Shown piece by piece: positions 1 to 11,184 of a stretch of 64,000 nt of DNA (its first letter is position 1; each line of letters starts with the position of its first letter). Both the position numbers and the translations under genes were made by a program. This DNA comes from Rugalucina vietnamica (lineage: Eukaryota > Mollusca > Bivalvia > Lucinida > Lucinidae). The notes beneath the pieces were generated by a model, which was given only the letters and a program-made list of their open reading frames with translations, had not been told where the DNA came from and made no database searches. Where the stretch lies: NCBI GenBank assembly GCA_964017185.1, contig OZ024875.1, forward strand, positions 63,979,043 to 64,043,042, given 5' to 3'.

Positions 1-1015
1 CAAACGTAGACGACATTCAACTTCAAGCGTTTTTTGTGCCTTTTATATAAGAATACGGTAAGCCCTTTGAAATAATAACAACCGCGCTCCTAGACAACTG
101 AATGCAGAGTTGATTAAGAAAGTTCGGGATTTTATTTCTTCTTCAATAGCATAGTGCAGTGTATGGTCTCTATTGTTCACTATAGTTACTGCTCCAATAT
201 GAAGGAATTTGTCCCCATGATATGCCATTTTATATCTTTAAACTTCACATCCTGTGAAATCGGTAACATATCGTGACATTTGTAGTAGAACGGGGTCAGT
301 ACCGTCAAAGACCATTACTTAACGCAAGAAAAAGTGTTGAGTATTCCGTAGGAAACAGGACGAGACATGAGATGACTGTGATCAAATGCAGCTGAAAGTG
401 GAAGATCTGTAGCTTACCGGGCTATTCACTAGCTTCCTGTTGCACCACGGACCGCCTCCAAGTTTCGCTATGTACTGTTACGTACTGTCATAGTGTCTCC
501 TTATGTTTAGTCCATTTTATCACGGCCCATTACGTTTCTCATTTCGGCCATGACTGACGTGAAATGTGGCTGCCGTGACCGCCAGGAACATAGTGTAAAC
601 GCTACATAACATGCTACATATTCAAGCCAATGGTAAAGTACAGCAATATATTTCATCGGCAGAAATCTGAACGATACGCAGCCTCTATGTTGTTTTTTGA
701 CTTTGTGTTGTTAGCATTGAAACAGATCAGCTCTAGTGTCTGATTTGTTGTGGAATATATCAATCTTTGTTTGTTGAAACAGATTTCGTATGTGATTTGT
801 TGAGGAATACATTAATGTTTGTTGTAACAGATCAGCTCTAGTGTGTGTTTTTTGAGGAATATATCAAAGTTTGTTTGATTTTGGTAAGAATGTAAATCAC
901 CTGTGCTACATGCTCACGATTTAATATTATTTACAGTTAGCTTCCAAGCTTATTGATCAACAAGTCACAGCTAGAGCAGATCTGTATCTTAATTTAAGTT
1001 TGTAAACATCATATA
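1..1015. other. No gene recognised
   Basis: I see no convincing coding region, repeat or RNA gene here. Positions about 720-880 hold three degenerate copies of a short phrase (variants of 'tgttgaaacagatcagctctagtgt' split by small changes), a weak local tandem repeat. Short open frames here look like chance. Confidence 0.4.
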
Positions 1016-1392
1016 AGCCCGGATGGGGTTTCCGACCAGGTCTGACACAAACTGGCCTGTACAGTCACAGCAGAAGGCTAGACGCTTAAAACTACAGATT
1101 TAACAAGAGTGAGGGGCTGATCATCTGTGCAGTTTTTGCATTGTCAAAATATGAGCCTTGACATGAGAAAACCAACAACCTGCATATATGAAAACAAAGG
1201 CGCAGACCACCACCAGCTTAGGGGTAACGCGAAGCTGATCAGCGTCTTTGTTATCGCTACACGGATAGTACCCTTCCTCTACTTTCTTAATCCAAAATTT
1301 CCAGCATCTAGCCATCTCCTGTGCTTGTACAACTCAGTTTGTGTCAGACCTGTTCGGAAATCACATTGTTGGTTTTCTGATAGCGCGGCTTA
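1016..1392. repeat. MITE family B, one partial and one full copy
   Basis: A terminal-inverted-repeat element seen about ten times in the window. The ends read as 'gagccgcctcatgggaaaac' and its reverse complement, and the middle carries a small palindrome around 'cttcgcg...cgcgaag'. Here a partial copy (about 1016-1150) abuts a fuller copy at about 1156-1392. No transposase is encoded. The open frame across it is translated repeat, not a gene. Confidence 0.75.
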
Positions 1393-1554
1393 TTATGTAG
1401 CTAAAAGCCCTGTATGCATATGTATCAGCTATGATAGAAAATTCTATACATGTAAACAGGTTTTCTCAACAGATTATGTGAAGCAATATTTGTTGGGAAA
1501 CAACTTTGTCAGATACCTGGCAGTATTTTTTTTAATTCAGTTTTAAGATTATTT

Positions 1555-1748
1555 CAGCTCATATGAGACGAGCCAATTAACGGGAGAACCCTGAAAAAAC
1601 CACCTGGCACACCCGCAAGCAGAACGGCTTGTCTCACATGTGGCCAGTGTGGGGCTTGAACCCACTCTAGACACAGTGGTGAGAAGATCGAGTGATTAAG
1701 AAACAGCGCTCTTAACCGCTCAGCCACGGGGGCCACTCTGGCAGTATT
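1555..1748 (-). mobile_element. tRNA-derived SINE
   Basis: Read on the minus strand, the head shows a pol III A box (GTGGCTGAGCGGTTAAGAGC) followed by a B box (GGGTTCAAGCCCC), the internal promoter of tRNA genes; the leucine/serine-tRNA-like 'TGAGCGGTTAA' is clear. It has no intact tRNA fold or anticodon stem that I can complete, so it is a SINE rather than a tRNA gene. The A+B box spacing is longer than in a simple tRNA. Confidence 0.7.
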
Positions 1749-1912
1749 TAGGGAGCGAATCATAAAATGATATTAGATAGGGATTACTGTTTGAAAAACA
1801 GTGGTATAAATAGATTTTTTCCAGAACAGAATCAAGTTATGGATTTACTGTTATAAATAGGAATCCTGTTGGTCAGATATACATTTAATTCATTCATATC
1901 AGTGACATCATT

Positions 1913-2131
1913 TGAGCCACCTCATGGGAAAACCGACAATCTGCAAAGGCGAAAACAAAGACAAAGATCAGCGCCTTTGTTTTCACTACATGGATAGTAC
2001 AATCCCTCTTCTTCTTAAATCCGAAATTTCAAGTTTCTAGCCTGCTTCTTTGACTGTACAGGCTGGTTTATGTCAGACCTGTTTGGAAACCACATTGTTG
2101 GTTTTCCCATGAGGCGGCTCATTGGGTCTGC
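1913..2131. repeat. MITE family B copy
   Basis: A full-length copy with both terminal inverted repeats ('tgagccacctcatgggaaaac' type left end, 'ttttcccatgaggcggctca' right end). The central hairpin is shortened compared with the copy at 62.3 kb. Confidence 0.85.
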
Positions 2132-2654
2132 TGTGAAAGAAATCTATTTATATGAGAGAAGTATTTATAATTTTGTTTGTGATTTTGTCCAAAATTGTTA
2201 AATTTTATCCAAGATGCTTTTATAAATCATAGTCTATTAGATAATCCAAGAGTTGTAGCTATTTTTACCAGATATTTATTTGTAGATATTTTCCATTTTG
2301 TCTGTTTTCAAGACTGTTTATGTATTCACCAATCTGTTTATTAAAATTGTTATTTGATCTAACTTTGCATTTAACATAACATTTACATTTATATATATTA
2401 AGATTAATGTGTTTGTTCTGACTGTAAATGACACAACTAATTGAATTTATATTAATTCCAAATTTTCGGCAATAATATGCATCATATAAATATCCATGTA
2501 TGTTTTTGAAATCATTGGTGTATAGCTATTATTTAACTATGATTTTTTGCTCTGAAAGATTTAAACAACTAGTTAAGGTTAAATTAATTAACTAATTTTG
2601 CTTATAGATAAAAATAGAATTTTGATCCTGTTAGACTTAATTTTTCATTCATAT
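2132..2654. other. AT-rich sequence, no gene
   Basis: Very AT-rich, with no open frame, repeat family or splice-bounded exon that I can support. Confidence 0.4.
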
Positions 2655-2868
2655 TGTTTGTTTGTGTTGAGGTTTAGCATCCCAGTCATAGATTTTTCAG
2701 TCTTTTCGAGACGGAACCACCACTTCCTGGGTATTAACCAGTACTCTGGGGGTTAATATTTCTTGCTCATGGACACAATACGGTGCCACCTGTGGGGATC
2801 AAACCCAGGACCTCTCTATTTGGAGTCTGTGATTCTCTACCACTACGCCACCGTGCTCCACTCATTCA
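2655..2868 (-). mobile_element. tRNA-derived SINE, second type
   Basis: On the minus strand the head carries an A box (GGTGGCGTAGTGGTAGAGAA) and, about 35 bases later, a perfect-looking B box (GGGTTTGATCCCC). It is followed by a body of about 120 bp and a tail of repeated 'acaaac'. That is the standard structure of a tRNA-headed SINE transcribed by RNA polymerase III. It differs in body and tail from the SINE at 1555-1748. Confidence 0.8.
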
Positions 2869-3261
2869 TATTGTGTGTCCATTTTTGCTTACACTTACAC
2901 ATTACATTGTGATATATTTTCTTTCATTGTCTTCGCAATAACTGTATGTAAATGTTAAATACTACAAGACGAACATATAAGGCAGGTAGATTGTGATAGT
3001 TGACTGACCGTGACAAGTACATTTATCTCAAGAATTAGGAAAAGCTCAGAGCATAAATCTTGGTCAGCTGATGAAGGCAAATGAAATCATCATGTCAAAT
3101 TGAAAAATATAATAATAAACAAATTATAAGTGACAGATTGCACCAAGATGTTTGAAATTTAGGAAGATCAAGTAAATAAAATCATACAAAGTGACTGCAC
3201 TGTGTTGTCTAAAAGCTGATCTACAGGATCTTTTCCCCTACATTTGTGATGATCTTTATAA

Positions 3262-3522
3262 CAATATGCCCATGTAATAAATGGATTTTTCTTAAGTTGT
3301 AAAAATTGAAAATTTTCAATAGAATTTTTTTGATATTTTTCTTATTTTTGCTCAAAACATAGATTGTGGGTACATGTTAGAACCGCCTTGTTGAGGCTGT
3401 TCTAATGAGTTCCCACAATCTATTTTTTGGAGAAAAAATAAGGAAAATATGTATACCCCCTGCATACCCCAGTTTTGTATAAGTGGGGTATAAAGGGGTA
3501 TACATTTCACAGACCTGTTTTC
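3262..3522. repeat. MITE family F copy
   Basis: An element with an inner palindrome: 'aaaacatagattgtgggtac' is followed by a G+C-rich loop and then by 'cccacaatctat', in a longer fold flanked by 'tatttttcttatttttgctc' and its complement. Outer ends resemble 'gaaaacatgcccatgcaata'. Other copies lie at 4.6, 44.97 and 51.95 kb. Confidence 0.75.
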
Positions 3523-3710
3523 CTGATGGCAATCATTTATTTTTGAATGTTTATATGTTTTTATAGTGAAATTTTTTCTCTTTGCCTCAGTAATCAATAT
3601 AAATATTTTTTCTTATAAAATGCAATAGTTTTCTTACGATTAGGAATGAAATTCTGTTTCTTTAGAATGATTACCCAAAATTAACATGTATAGCATATCA
3701 ATAATAACGG

Positions 3711-3903
3711 TAAATTTTTGGACACAAGGGCTTTTACATACAGTTGAAATCTGTATCAGAAACTGCAATATTTGGACTGCTTTACGTCGCAGTCAACAAG
3801 AATGGTCATGTCGGGACGTCCACAACGTCATGGACAAAGTTCTCTTTCAAAAGATTGAGGTTCGCATGATTTCATTTAGTAGATTTTTGTGTCCAAAAAT
3901 TTA
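3711..3903. repeat. Short MITE with 17-bp terminal inverted repeats
   Basis: The ends are TAAATTTTTGGACACAA and its near-perfect complement TTTGTGTCCAAAAATTTA, 193 bp apart. The outermost bases are TA on both sides, compatible with a Tc1/mariner-type TA target. It has no coding capacity. Confidence 0.6.
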
Positions 3904-4084
3904 GGACTTTTTCATGTTTAATTTTCTATTTATTTGTTTGTGTTCTTGTTGTTGTCTGACACCAAAGATAGTGTGATCTAATTATGTTTGAGTTAACCTG
4001 TGTTAATAAAATAAATATTTACTACATTGATATTGACTTTCTTTATGCCCATGTAAACTCATCTAAACTATCCAAAAATGAATT

Positions 4085-4420
4085 AGGGTAGTTGGATGGG
4101 ACTATGGGCCCCTGCCCATTAGGTCCAAGGAGAAATAGATGGGCTACTTGTGCCTCCAGGCAAAGCTTCTAATCTACTAACGGACCATCTAACTACTGGT
4201 TAACCGCTCATGGCTGAGCCTGCCCAGGAAAAGTGGTTTAGTCAAACCATCCATACATATAAGCCTTATTGGCTTGGTTGGTTATATTTATGAAGGCATA
4301 TGAAGCACATTTTGAGTGTCATGACATCCTAATGTTGGGTAAAAGTCCATTCAAAAGGAGGCAATGTCCCAACATGACCATTGTTGTTGTCTGCGACGTA
4401 AAGCATCAATTAAAACAAAC
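4085..4420. repeat. Dispersed repeat family H
   Basis: The segment containing 'gcctgcccaggaaaagtggt' and 'gtccattcaaaaggaggcaa' recurs in opposite orientation at 34.24-34.55 and 35.34-35.66 kb. It includes an A-box-like phrase on the minus strand ('tgagcggttaacc'), so it may be an old SINE, but I see no clear B box. Confidence 0.5.
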
Positions 4421-4605
4421 AAAAATAAATTCTTTCATTGATTGCAATTTTGCTACCCCATAAAATAATTTGGCTGCTATTAAGCTTATTAGAGAAGAAT
4501 CAATGGGCATGCTTTTTTTGGTTTAAACAATATTTAAGTATAAAGAGTACATGAGTAAATATATACAATGTAATGTGAAACAGGATCTTACAGTAAGCAC
4601 ATTAC

Positions 4606-4852
4606 GAAAACATGCCCATGCAATATATAGATTTTTTTGGTTGTAAAAATGAAAATTTTCACTGGAAAAAAATGATATTTTTCTTATTTTTGCTCAAAAC
4701 ATAGATTGTGGGTACACCTCGCCGAGGCGGTTCTAACGAGTACCCACAATCTATGTTTTGGAGCAAAAATAAGAAAAATAGGTATACCCCTGCATACCCC
4801 AGTTTTGTTATATAAAAGTGGGGTTTGGTGAATATTACAAGGACATGTTTTC
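4606..4852. repeat. MITE family F copy
   Basis: The best-preserved inner palindrome of this family: 'catagattgtgggtac', a loop with 'cgccgaggcgg', then 'gtacccacaatctatg'. The outer ends are 'gaaaacatgcccatgcaata' and 'acaaggacatgttttc'. Confidence 0.8.
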
Positions 4853-5006
4853 ATGATGATAAAGCTTTTGTCAAAGTCATTTCCTGTGGCTTGCTCCTTT
4901 CAACCAAATGGCTAACCAAGTCCTTTCATGTGGTCCTCAATGTTTCCACAGATCTTGAAGTCTTTCAATTTTAAGTAAAAATAGAAAGTCAAGGAGTTTA
5001 TTCATA

Positions 5007-5190
5007 AATGAGCCACCAACAATGTGGTTTCTGAACGGGTCCGACACAGAAGATGGCTAGAGACTTGAAATTTTGGATATATAGAAAATAGAGGAATTGT
5101 ACTATGTGTGTAGCGAAAACAAAGGCTTTGATCAGCTTCACCTTTGTTTTCACATATGCAGATTGTTGGTTTTCTCATGATGCGACTCAA
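5007..5190. repeat. MITE family B copy, shortened
   Basis: Shares the family B body ('cgaaaacaaaggc...cctttgttttcgc'-type inverted segments). One terminal repeat is damaged and the central hairpin is reduced. Confidence 0.7.
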
Positions 5191-5654
5191 ATATGAAGGT
5201 CACATGATCTGAGGTTCACAAGGTGCTGATGCCATCCATATGTGCATGCTGTTCACACTTCACACATGAATATCTGATAGTATGTGGTCAATTGTAATAA
5301 CATTTTAAACCCAATGATTGTCTACGTACATTAGTTTTTAAGGAAGTCTGGTTTACATAGCAAACCCATACGTTTTCGTGTCCAACGAAACAGCCGAGAT
5401 TGACGGTGCCGCACGTAACCGGACCCCCCCACAACACACAAGATTTCCTTAACAGAGCCAATGGCTCCGTCTATGTAGTTTCCTCACCGTGAGTTAACAC
5501 TGTTTCAAAAACTGACCTATTGCATTACTCACCGTTCCAAAGCGTACTTCTGATGTGGTTCAATTTGTTGCACATTTTGGTGTCAAATACCTTTTATGTG
5601 CGTATTCATATAATATGTGGTTAATCAGTTTGTATTTTCCTATCTCTAACTATT

Positions 5655-5888
5655 TAAAATATTTTGTGCTGTTGGCGCCTTATGTATGTTTTCATATTTT
5701 TAGTTAAGTAAAGGTAACTGAGTGGCCACCTATTGGGAAAATAGCTGCTCATTCGGCTTACGAAATGTTTTTATGGTATAAGTACAGTACCTGATTGTTA
5801 GCTTGGTTTTTCCCACCTCGGTTTTTGGAGTAGGAATCTTTCTCTGATTGCGCCTTTTCCTGATCTTTGCCTACTTGTACCTTTTTAA
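5655..5888 (+). mobile_element. Penelope-like element, 5'-truncated 3' tail
   Basis: This is the 3' untranslated end of the retroelement whose RT fragment lies at 14.6-15.5 kb. It ends, like every other copy in the window, at 'gatctttgcctacttgtacc'. The constant 3' end with a variable 5' end is the mark of target-primed reverse transcription. Upstream sequence at about 5510-5650 looks like a more diverged relative. Confidence 0.75.
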
Positions 5889-5994
5889 GTTAACTGAGTG
5901 GCCGCCTTCTTCTTCTTTAGGTTTAATTCCCTCCTCTTTCAGCAGAGCTGCCAACTTCTACGTAGATGATTCTGTTGTGTTGTCGGTTGTGTTG

Positions 5995-6362
5995 TGGCCT
6001 TAGAAATGTTATGAGCCACTGCAGAAGCTGAGGGTGAGGTTATGGCCATGTAAAATCGATTTAAACCCGCCAGTAACTTTGTGTTACTGATCGCTTCTGT
6101 GGTGGTTCTTTTTGTTTTATGTCTTGGTGTTTAAAATATTTTGTGCTGTTGGCGCCTTATGTATGTTTTCATATTTTTAGTTAAGTTAAGGTAATGAGTG
6201 GCCACCTATTGGGAAAATAGCTGCTCATTCGGCTTACGAAATGTTTTCATGGTATAAGTACCTGATTGTTAGTTTGTTTTTTTTTCCACCTCGGTTTTTG
6301 GAGTGGGAATCTTTTTCTGATTGCGCCTTTTCCTGATCTTTGCCTACTTGTACCTTTTTAGA
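5995..6362 (+). mobile_element. Penelope-like element, 3' tail
   Basis: A longer truncated copy starting near 'ccactgcagaagctgagggt', passing 'cccgccagtaactttgtgtt' and ending at the common 3' terminus. A small deletion is present near 6090-6100 relative to the copy at 7.47 kb. Confidence 0.8.
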
Positions 6363-6661
6363 AAACTCGTTCAAAAACATTAATTTGACAGCCTGTGCAC
6401 ATGTGCTAGGATTCCCCATACATTCGGGAACTAGCTGCTCACTCGACTCGCAGTATGTAAGTTTGTGACAGTACCTGTCAGTACCTTTATTTATAATCCA
6501 CCTGGGATTTTAGATGGGAGTTTGGTTCTGATTGCAACAGTACCTGTTCAATGCATACTTTACCTTTTCTAGACCGTGCAAAGATACGAATATAACGAAT
6601 GTCTCATGAAGCGGCTTTGTACCTTTCTGCATAACTGGTGATAGTAATGTAACAGTATTGA

Positions 6662-6990
6662 AAGGTACAAGTAGGCAAAGATCAGGAAAAGGCGCAATCA
6701 GAAAAAGATTCCCACTCCAAAAACCGAGGTGGGAAAAAACCAAACCAACAATCAGGTACTTATACCATGAAACATATCGTAAGCCGAATGAGCAGCTATT
6801 TTCCCAATAGGTGGCCACTCAGTTACCTTAACTTAACTAAAAATATGAAAACATACATAAGGCGCCAACAGCACAAAAAATTTTTTTTTCAAACACCAAG
6901 ACATATAACGAAAAGAACCACCACAGAAGTATCGACTTGGAACGATCAGTAACACAAAGTTACTGGCGGGCTTAAACCGGTGAAAATCTA
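6662..6990 (-). mobile_element. Penelope-like element, 3' tail, inverted
   Basis: Same 3' tail in the opposite orientation, starting at 'ggtacaagtaggcaaagatc' on the plus strand. It faces the plus-strand copies at 6.0 and 7.5 kb, so the cluster has tail-to-tail geometry. Confidence 0.8.
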
Positions 6991-7034
6991 GAAATAACGG
7001 AACGGGTTTTGCATCATTTTGTCGACAGAAACTT

Positions 7035-7230
7035 CATGATTTATTTGTTTGTTCTTGATGATTCATTGACTAGTTAGAGATTCACCACGAGGACCGAAGA
7101 ACTAACTACATGTAAATGTTATGAACCACTGCAGTTCTAAGCTGAGGGTGAGGTTATGGCCATGTAAAATCGATTTAAGCCCCCCCCCAGTTATTTATAA
7201 CTGACCGTTCCAAGGCGGTACTACTGTAGT
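7035..7230 (+). mobile_element. Penelope-like element, internal fragment
   Basis: Carries the more upstream part of the 3' UTR ('gagattcaccacgaggaccg' through 'ctgagggtgaggttatggcc') but lacks the terminal 3' end. It diverges after about 7225. Confidence 0.65.
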
Positions 7231-7469
7231 GGTTCACACTTATCAAAGTGATTCCGATTACGAGTTTCATGTTGCATGGCTTTGTGGCCACCCGATTATA
7301 ATTTGGCTGTTCACTTAGCCCTCTGCATTTTACTTGTTCTGTCCAGGCTAGCACTGTGACCACCTAATACCTTCAATAGCTGCTCACCCTGCTTTCCGTT
7401 GTTCATGTTAAACGTTGGCATCTATGTTTATTATTTTCTTAATATGATTTTTCTTATTTCTTGTATATC

Positions 7470-7828
7470 ACTGAACCACTGCGGAAGCTGAGGGTGAGGT
7501 TATGGCCATGTAAAATCGGTTTAAACCCGCCAGTAACTTTGTGTTACTGATCGTTCCAAGTCGATACTTCTGTGGTGGTTCTTTTTGTTTTATGTCTTGG
7601 TGTTTAAAATATTTTTGTGCTGTTGGCGCCTTATGTATGTTTTCATATTTTGAGTTAAGGTAACTGAGTGGCCACCTATTGGGAAAATAGCTGCTCATTC
7701 GGCTTACGAAATGTTTTCATGGTATAAGTACCTGATTGTTGGTTTGGTTTTTTCCCGCCTCGGTTTTTTGAGTGGGAATCTTTTTCTGATTGCGCCTTTT
7801 CCTGATCTTTGCCTACTTGTACCTTTCT
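7470..7828 (+). mobile_element. Penelope-like element, 3' tail
   Basis: A nearly complete ~360-bp tail copy ending at 'gatctttgcctacttgtacc'. The next copy begins immediately after it, a head-to-tail junction. Confidence 0.85.
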
Positions 7829-8094
7829 GTGTTGGTTCTTTTTGTTTTATGTCTTGGTGTTTAAAATTTTTGTGCTGTTGGTGCCTTATGTATGTTTTCA
7901 TATTTTTAGTTAAGTTAAGGTAACTGAGTGGCCACCTATTGGGAAAATAGCTGCTCATTCGGCTTACGAAATGCTTTCATGGTATAAGTACCTGATTGTT
8001 AGTTTGGCTTTTTCCCACCTCGGTTTTTGGAGTGGGAATCTTTTTCTGATTGCGCCTTTTCCTGATCTTTGCCTACTTGTACCTTCTTACAGTG
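7829..8094 (+). mobile_element. Penelope-like element, 3' tail in tandem
   Basis: Directly adjoins the previous copy; it starts within the 'ttggttctttttgttttatg' segment and ends at the same terminus. Tandem 3'-end-to-body junctions are commonly reported for Penelope-like elements. Confidence 0.85.
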
Positions 8095-9009
8095 ACTTTG
8101 AAATATATCAGTATAACGCCTCGGTAGAATTTGTGGAATTCAATACTGAAGGCTAACAGTTGGACAGAAGCTGGATCTTCGTGGTCTGAGACGCTGAAAA
8201 GTTTATATTAACAATACTCCAGCCGTTAATTTCACAGGGATGCATAAAACTAGCTAAAACGTGTAACTGTTTAGGTATACTGAGCACTATCTACTCATTC
8301 AATTTTATTCAGAAAATACTACATTTGTAAAACGGTTCACGCAGCTGTTTGAAAGCATTCGAATGTGGCGGTGCAGCTTAAGTTACGGAAGTAAAACACT
8401 GCCATTTAGGTTATGAGATTCACCATGTTCTTTCTTACTCTTCATGAAAAGAGTAGTAAATGAAAAACTCCACTTCTATAATTGAGAACGAGACCGACAG
8501 TTGCATTTATTTTTTCTTTGTGTATACGTGAAATAAAAATCTAGAAATTATTAGCACAACGGTATAACCTGATTTAGAAAGCTGCTCAGAAAATATATCA
8601 CACATGACAGAAATGTATCCGTTAAGTTGTATCTTATTCACTCAATTAACAAACATGACCAATTAAATGTAAGTATTAATAATTTTCATACGTTTGTTAT
8701 GCCCGACATCATTTCAAGCTAACAAATTGTCGGGTTTGTTCATCTCTTGGTAAGTTTGCTAGTTTCATAAATATACATAAATGCTAATTCAAATGATAAC
8801 ATTTAAGATACAATGTACACATGTCTTTGTCAATTCCGTCAGCATATACGCAAATTCCGTTTATTGAAATGTGTATAATTGCGTAACAATGTTTTGAACA
8901 AACATTAATGGTTCGTAGTGAATTTTGAAGTTTGTGTTCTAGCATAAAATGCATTTTGAAGACTTAAATTTTTGTCTTGTCTACAGTTTTCATACACATT
9001 ATATAATGT
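8095..9009. other. 3' flank of the TRIM-like gene
   Basis: No gene or repeat family recognised. The part next to 9010 is probably the 3' untranslated region of the minus-strand gene that ends there. Confidence 0.45.
8860..8865 (-). terminator. Candidate poly(A) signal AATAAA
   Basis: TTTATT on the plus strand reads AATAAA on the minus strand, about 145 bases past the stop codon of the TRIM-like gene. Its position suits a short 3' UTR, but the hexamer is common in AT-rich DNA. Confidence 0.4.
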
Positions 9010-11181
9010 CTATCTTCGGTAATGGTAACGATGAACAACATCAGAGTACTGTGGCTCCTCTGCGTGGCTCGCCACAAACAGCTCCTTTTGTTTCTTATCG
9101 TACGCAATGGCGTAGGGTTCTTTCATATCCACGGTTCCTGGGTTCTTTTCCTTGCTCATATCAGCGGTCCAAAGGGTTATCGCCCCTGAGTCGTAGCACA
9201 CGAACACGTCCCCGTTCTCATCAGCGGTGACGCCCTTCGGCGTTCTTCCGGCGACACTAACGACCTTTAGCACGCTGCCGTTGTGAGCATTTAGGATCGT
9301 CAGAGTTTGCTTGAACTGGTCGGTTATTACGACAGTATCCTTTGAGGCGCCGTATCGAACCGTAAGAAATCCCGCCCACTGGAACAGTTCGGCATCATTG
9401 GCATCGGTGGTCGCAGACCATTTGACTCTTCCATGTAGGTCGATCATGCGGACTGAAGTTGGAGCCTGGGTTGCATTCGGAGAAGGCGAGCAGGTGACGA
9501 TAAGGTGATCCCTGTATCCAGCAATGCCCCAGACGCTGTAATCTAACTGAAGTGTTTTCTTCAATGCTAGTCCTCCATGCGGAGTGATATCAACGATGCC
9601 GATTATTTTGTTAAAAGTGCTGATTGCCGCTTTCGTGTCACTGATGACTGCTAGACCTTCGGGATTCTTCGGCAGTTTCCGCGATGCCATGTAGTCGCCA
9701 TCCTGCGTAAACATCTTCAGTTTCCGGTTATTTCTATCCAGAAGTAGGACATTCCCATCGGAAGTTACATCAACCCCCAATATGAGGCAAACTCTTTCGT
9801 CTCCGTGGACAGCCACTTTGATTGGATCCAAAATCACCACGCTGGATGGAAGGTTCTTTGCAGATGCCTCTAAGGCAAGGGACAATCTCCTAAAAGTACC
9901 CTCTCCTTTTGTGAACGAACCTCCTTTCGTCGAGCCTTTCAGCTTCTGGTCGTCTGTTGAACGGCTGCCAGTTGACATTGCAGAGCCTCTTCTTGTTATT
10001 GCTGGAAGCAAGGTAAAGTCCGACTGTGACTCCCTTTTGGTATCTTTATCATCTGTTGGGCTTTCCGGGTCAGCATTGCTCACGTCTGAATTTTCGGATG
10101 TAGCGGAAACAGGCGACAATGGTGGGCTAGTCTGGTCTCCCTGCGAGGCTGACAGTGTTTGCTGTACGTTTATTGTTCGTGGTGTAGCTTTCTGGCGTCG
10201 TGTCGGCGGTATAGGCATGTCTCCCTGGCTTACCAAATCTGTATCTGCAGCGTCGCTCTTCTCAGGTTGTTTATTGATACATGGGATGTGGATATCTGGA
10301 ACATTATTCTCGTATTCATAGTTTTCCATGTTCAGCGATATATCGAGGAACTTATTCTGTGGGGCGACGATTGGATTGATACAGAGATAGAACTGACTCG
10401 TCATGTCAACGTAGCTCAGGTTTTCATGCAGATCCTTTATCTTCTCCGAACACGCAATGACGGTTTCGGTATGTCTTTTTAGGTGCATGAAGTATCTCGC
10501 CTCGCCTAGCGTTCTTATCCCCTGACGCTGTAAATCCTCTAGCGATCCCTCGATCTGGGATACCACCTCATTGATTTGTCCAAGTTTCTGTGCTAGGGCT
10601 CCTTTCTTCTCGACATAATTCCTCAGTACTTTTCTTTCGAAATCTTCGCAACTTTGTCTAATTTGGTTGGTAATCTGTGTCCTAAACTCTTGCGACTCGT
10701 GTATCAGATTATTCTTCTGTTTTTCTAGTTCGACCAGATTCTCTTCTACCGACATCTGCAGCTGCTGCGCATGCCCGAGGAAGTGACTTGCAGTTCCTTT
10801 GAACGCTTGATCCTCCGCCGAGATGTTGAAACTTTTGAACGCCAGGATGATCGATTTTACGTCGCAGCTCGTGTGCTCTTTGCTCGCGCATTTTCCGCAC
10901 ACAAAGATCCCATGATCCAGGCAGTAAGTATCTTTAAGCTCCGTTGGATGGTGATCGCAGGAGTCATATTTCAGTGGTTTCTCCGATTGCTTGGCGGGCA
11001 TAGCGGACCCAGTGAGTATTTTGTGACCGGGCGAGGACTGTTGTTCGCCATGGTTGTCCAGACATGCTTTGCATAGGAAGTCAGCACACTTAGGACAAAA
11101 TCCCTCGGCGCCCTTCACGAACCCCTCTTTGATACATATGTCGCAGTAAGGATCAATGTATTTGCCGTTAGGTTTGGCCAT
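9010..11181 (-). CDS. TRIM-like protein: two B-boxes, coiled coil, NHL-like propeller
   Basis: A 723-residue protein without a RING finger. B-box 1 uses Cys13/16, 29/32, 37/40 with His44/53; B-box 2 uses Cys75, His78, Cys87, Cys95/98 and His103. Residues about 120-265 are heptad-like and charged, as in the TRIM coiled coil that mediates dimerisation. Residues about 300-440 are Ser/Thr/Pro-rich and probably disordered. Residues about 445-723 form repeated strands typical of a beta-propeller of the NHL/TRIM class, with D-R-N-N and C-Y-D-S-G motifs. Without RING, ubiquitin-ligase activity is unlikely to be intrinsic; such proteins usually act as scaffolds or RNA/protein binders, and the family is greatly expanded in bivalves, where immune roles are suspected. 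The whole frame is one exon: minus-strand 'tttcag' lies one base before ATG. It is more G+C-rich than its surroundings. The paralogue at 17.3 kb shares the propeller. Symbol not assigned. Confidence 0.9.
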   Translation of the reverse strand: MAKPNGKYIDPYCDICIKEGFVKGAEGFCPKCADFLCKACLDNHGEQQSSPGHKILTGSAMPAKQSEKPLKYDSCDHHPTELKDTYCLDHGIFVCGKCASKEHTSCDVKSIILAFKSFNISAEDQAFKGTASHFLGHAQQLQMSVEENLVELEKQKNNLIHESQEFRTQITNQIRQSCEDFERKVLRNYVEKKGALAQKLGQINEVVSQIEGSLEDLQRQGIRTLGEARYFMHLKRHTETVIACSEKIKDLHENLSYVDMTSQFYLCINPIVAPQNKFLDISLNMENYEYENNVPDIHIPCINKQPEKSDAADTDLVSQGDMPIPPTRRQKATPRTINVQQTLSASQGDQTSPPLSPVSATSENSDVSNADPESPTDDKDTKRESQSDFTLLPAITRRGSAMSTGSRSTDDQKLKGSTKGGSFTKGEGTFRRLSLALEASAKNLPSSVVILDPIKVAVHGDERVCLILGVDVTSDGNVLLLDRNNRKLKMFTQDGDYMASRKLPKNPEGLAVISDTKAAISTFNKIIGIVDITPHGGLALKKTLQLDYSVWGIAGYRDHLIVTCSPSPNATQAPTSVRMIDLHGRVKWSATTDANDAELFQWAGFLTVRYGASKDTVVITDQFKQTLTILNAHNGSVLKVVSVAGRTPKGVTADENGDVFVCYDSGAITLWTADMSKEKNPGTVDMKEPYAIAYDKKQKELFVASHAEEPQYSDVVHRYHYRR

Positions 11182-11182
11182 A

Positions 11183-11184
11183 CT
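11183..11184 (-). promoter_or_regulatory. 3' splice site one base before the ATG
   Basis: Minus strand reads 'gatatttcag|tATGG'. The acceptor AG implies a 5'-UTR intron, so the first exon and promoter lie further upstream (higher coordinates). The same geometry is seen at 18,224-18,225. Confidence 0.65.

Noticed and set aside
1555-2868. Functional tRNA genes
   Set aside because: A and B boxes are present but no complete cloverleaf with acceptor pairing could be drawn; long non-tRNA bodies and tails mark SINEs.
6510-8156. Recurrent frames of 60-100 residues with the phrase S-W-Y-K-Y-L-I-V
   Set aside because: All are translations of the Penelope-like 3' UTR tail in either strand; they lie downstream of the RT stop in the parent copy.
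9782-10321. 179-residue plus-strand open frame
   Set aside because: It is the antisense shadow of the TRIM-like gene, whose protein has clear B-box and propeller motifs.
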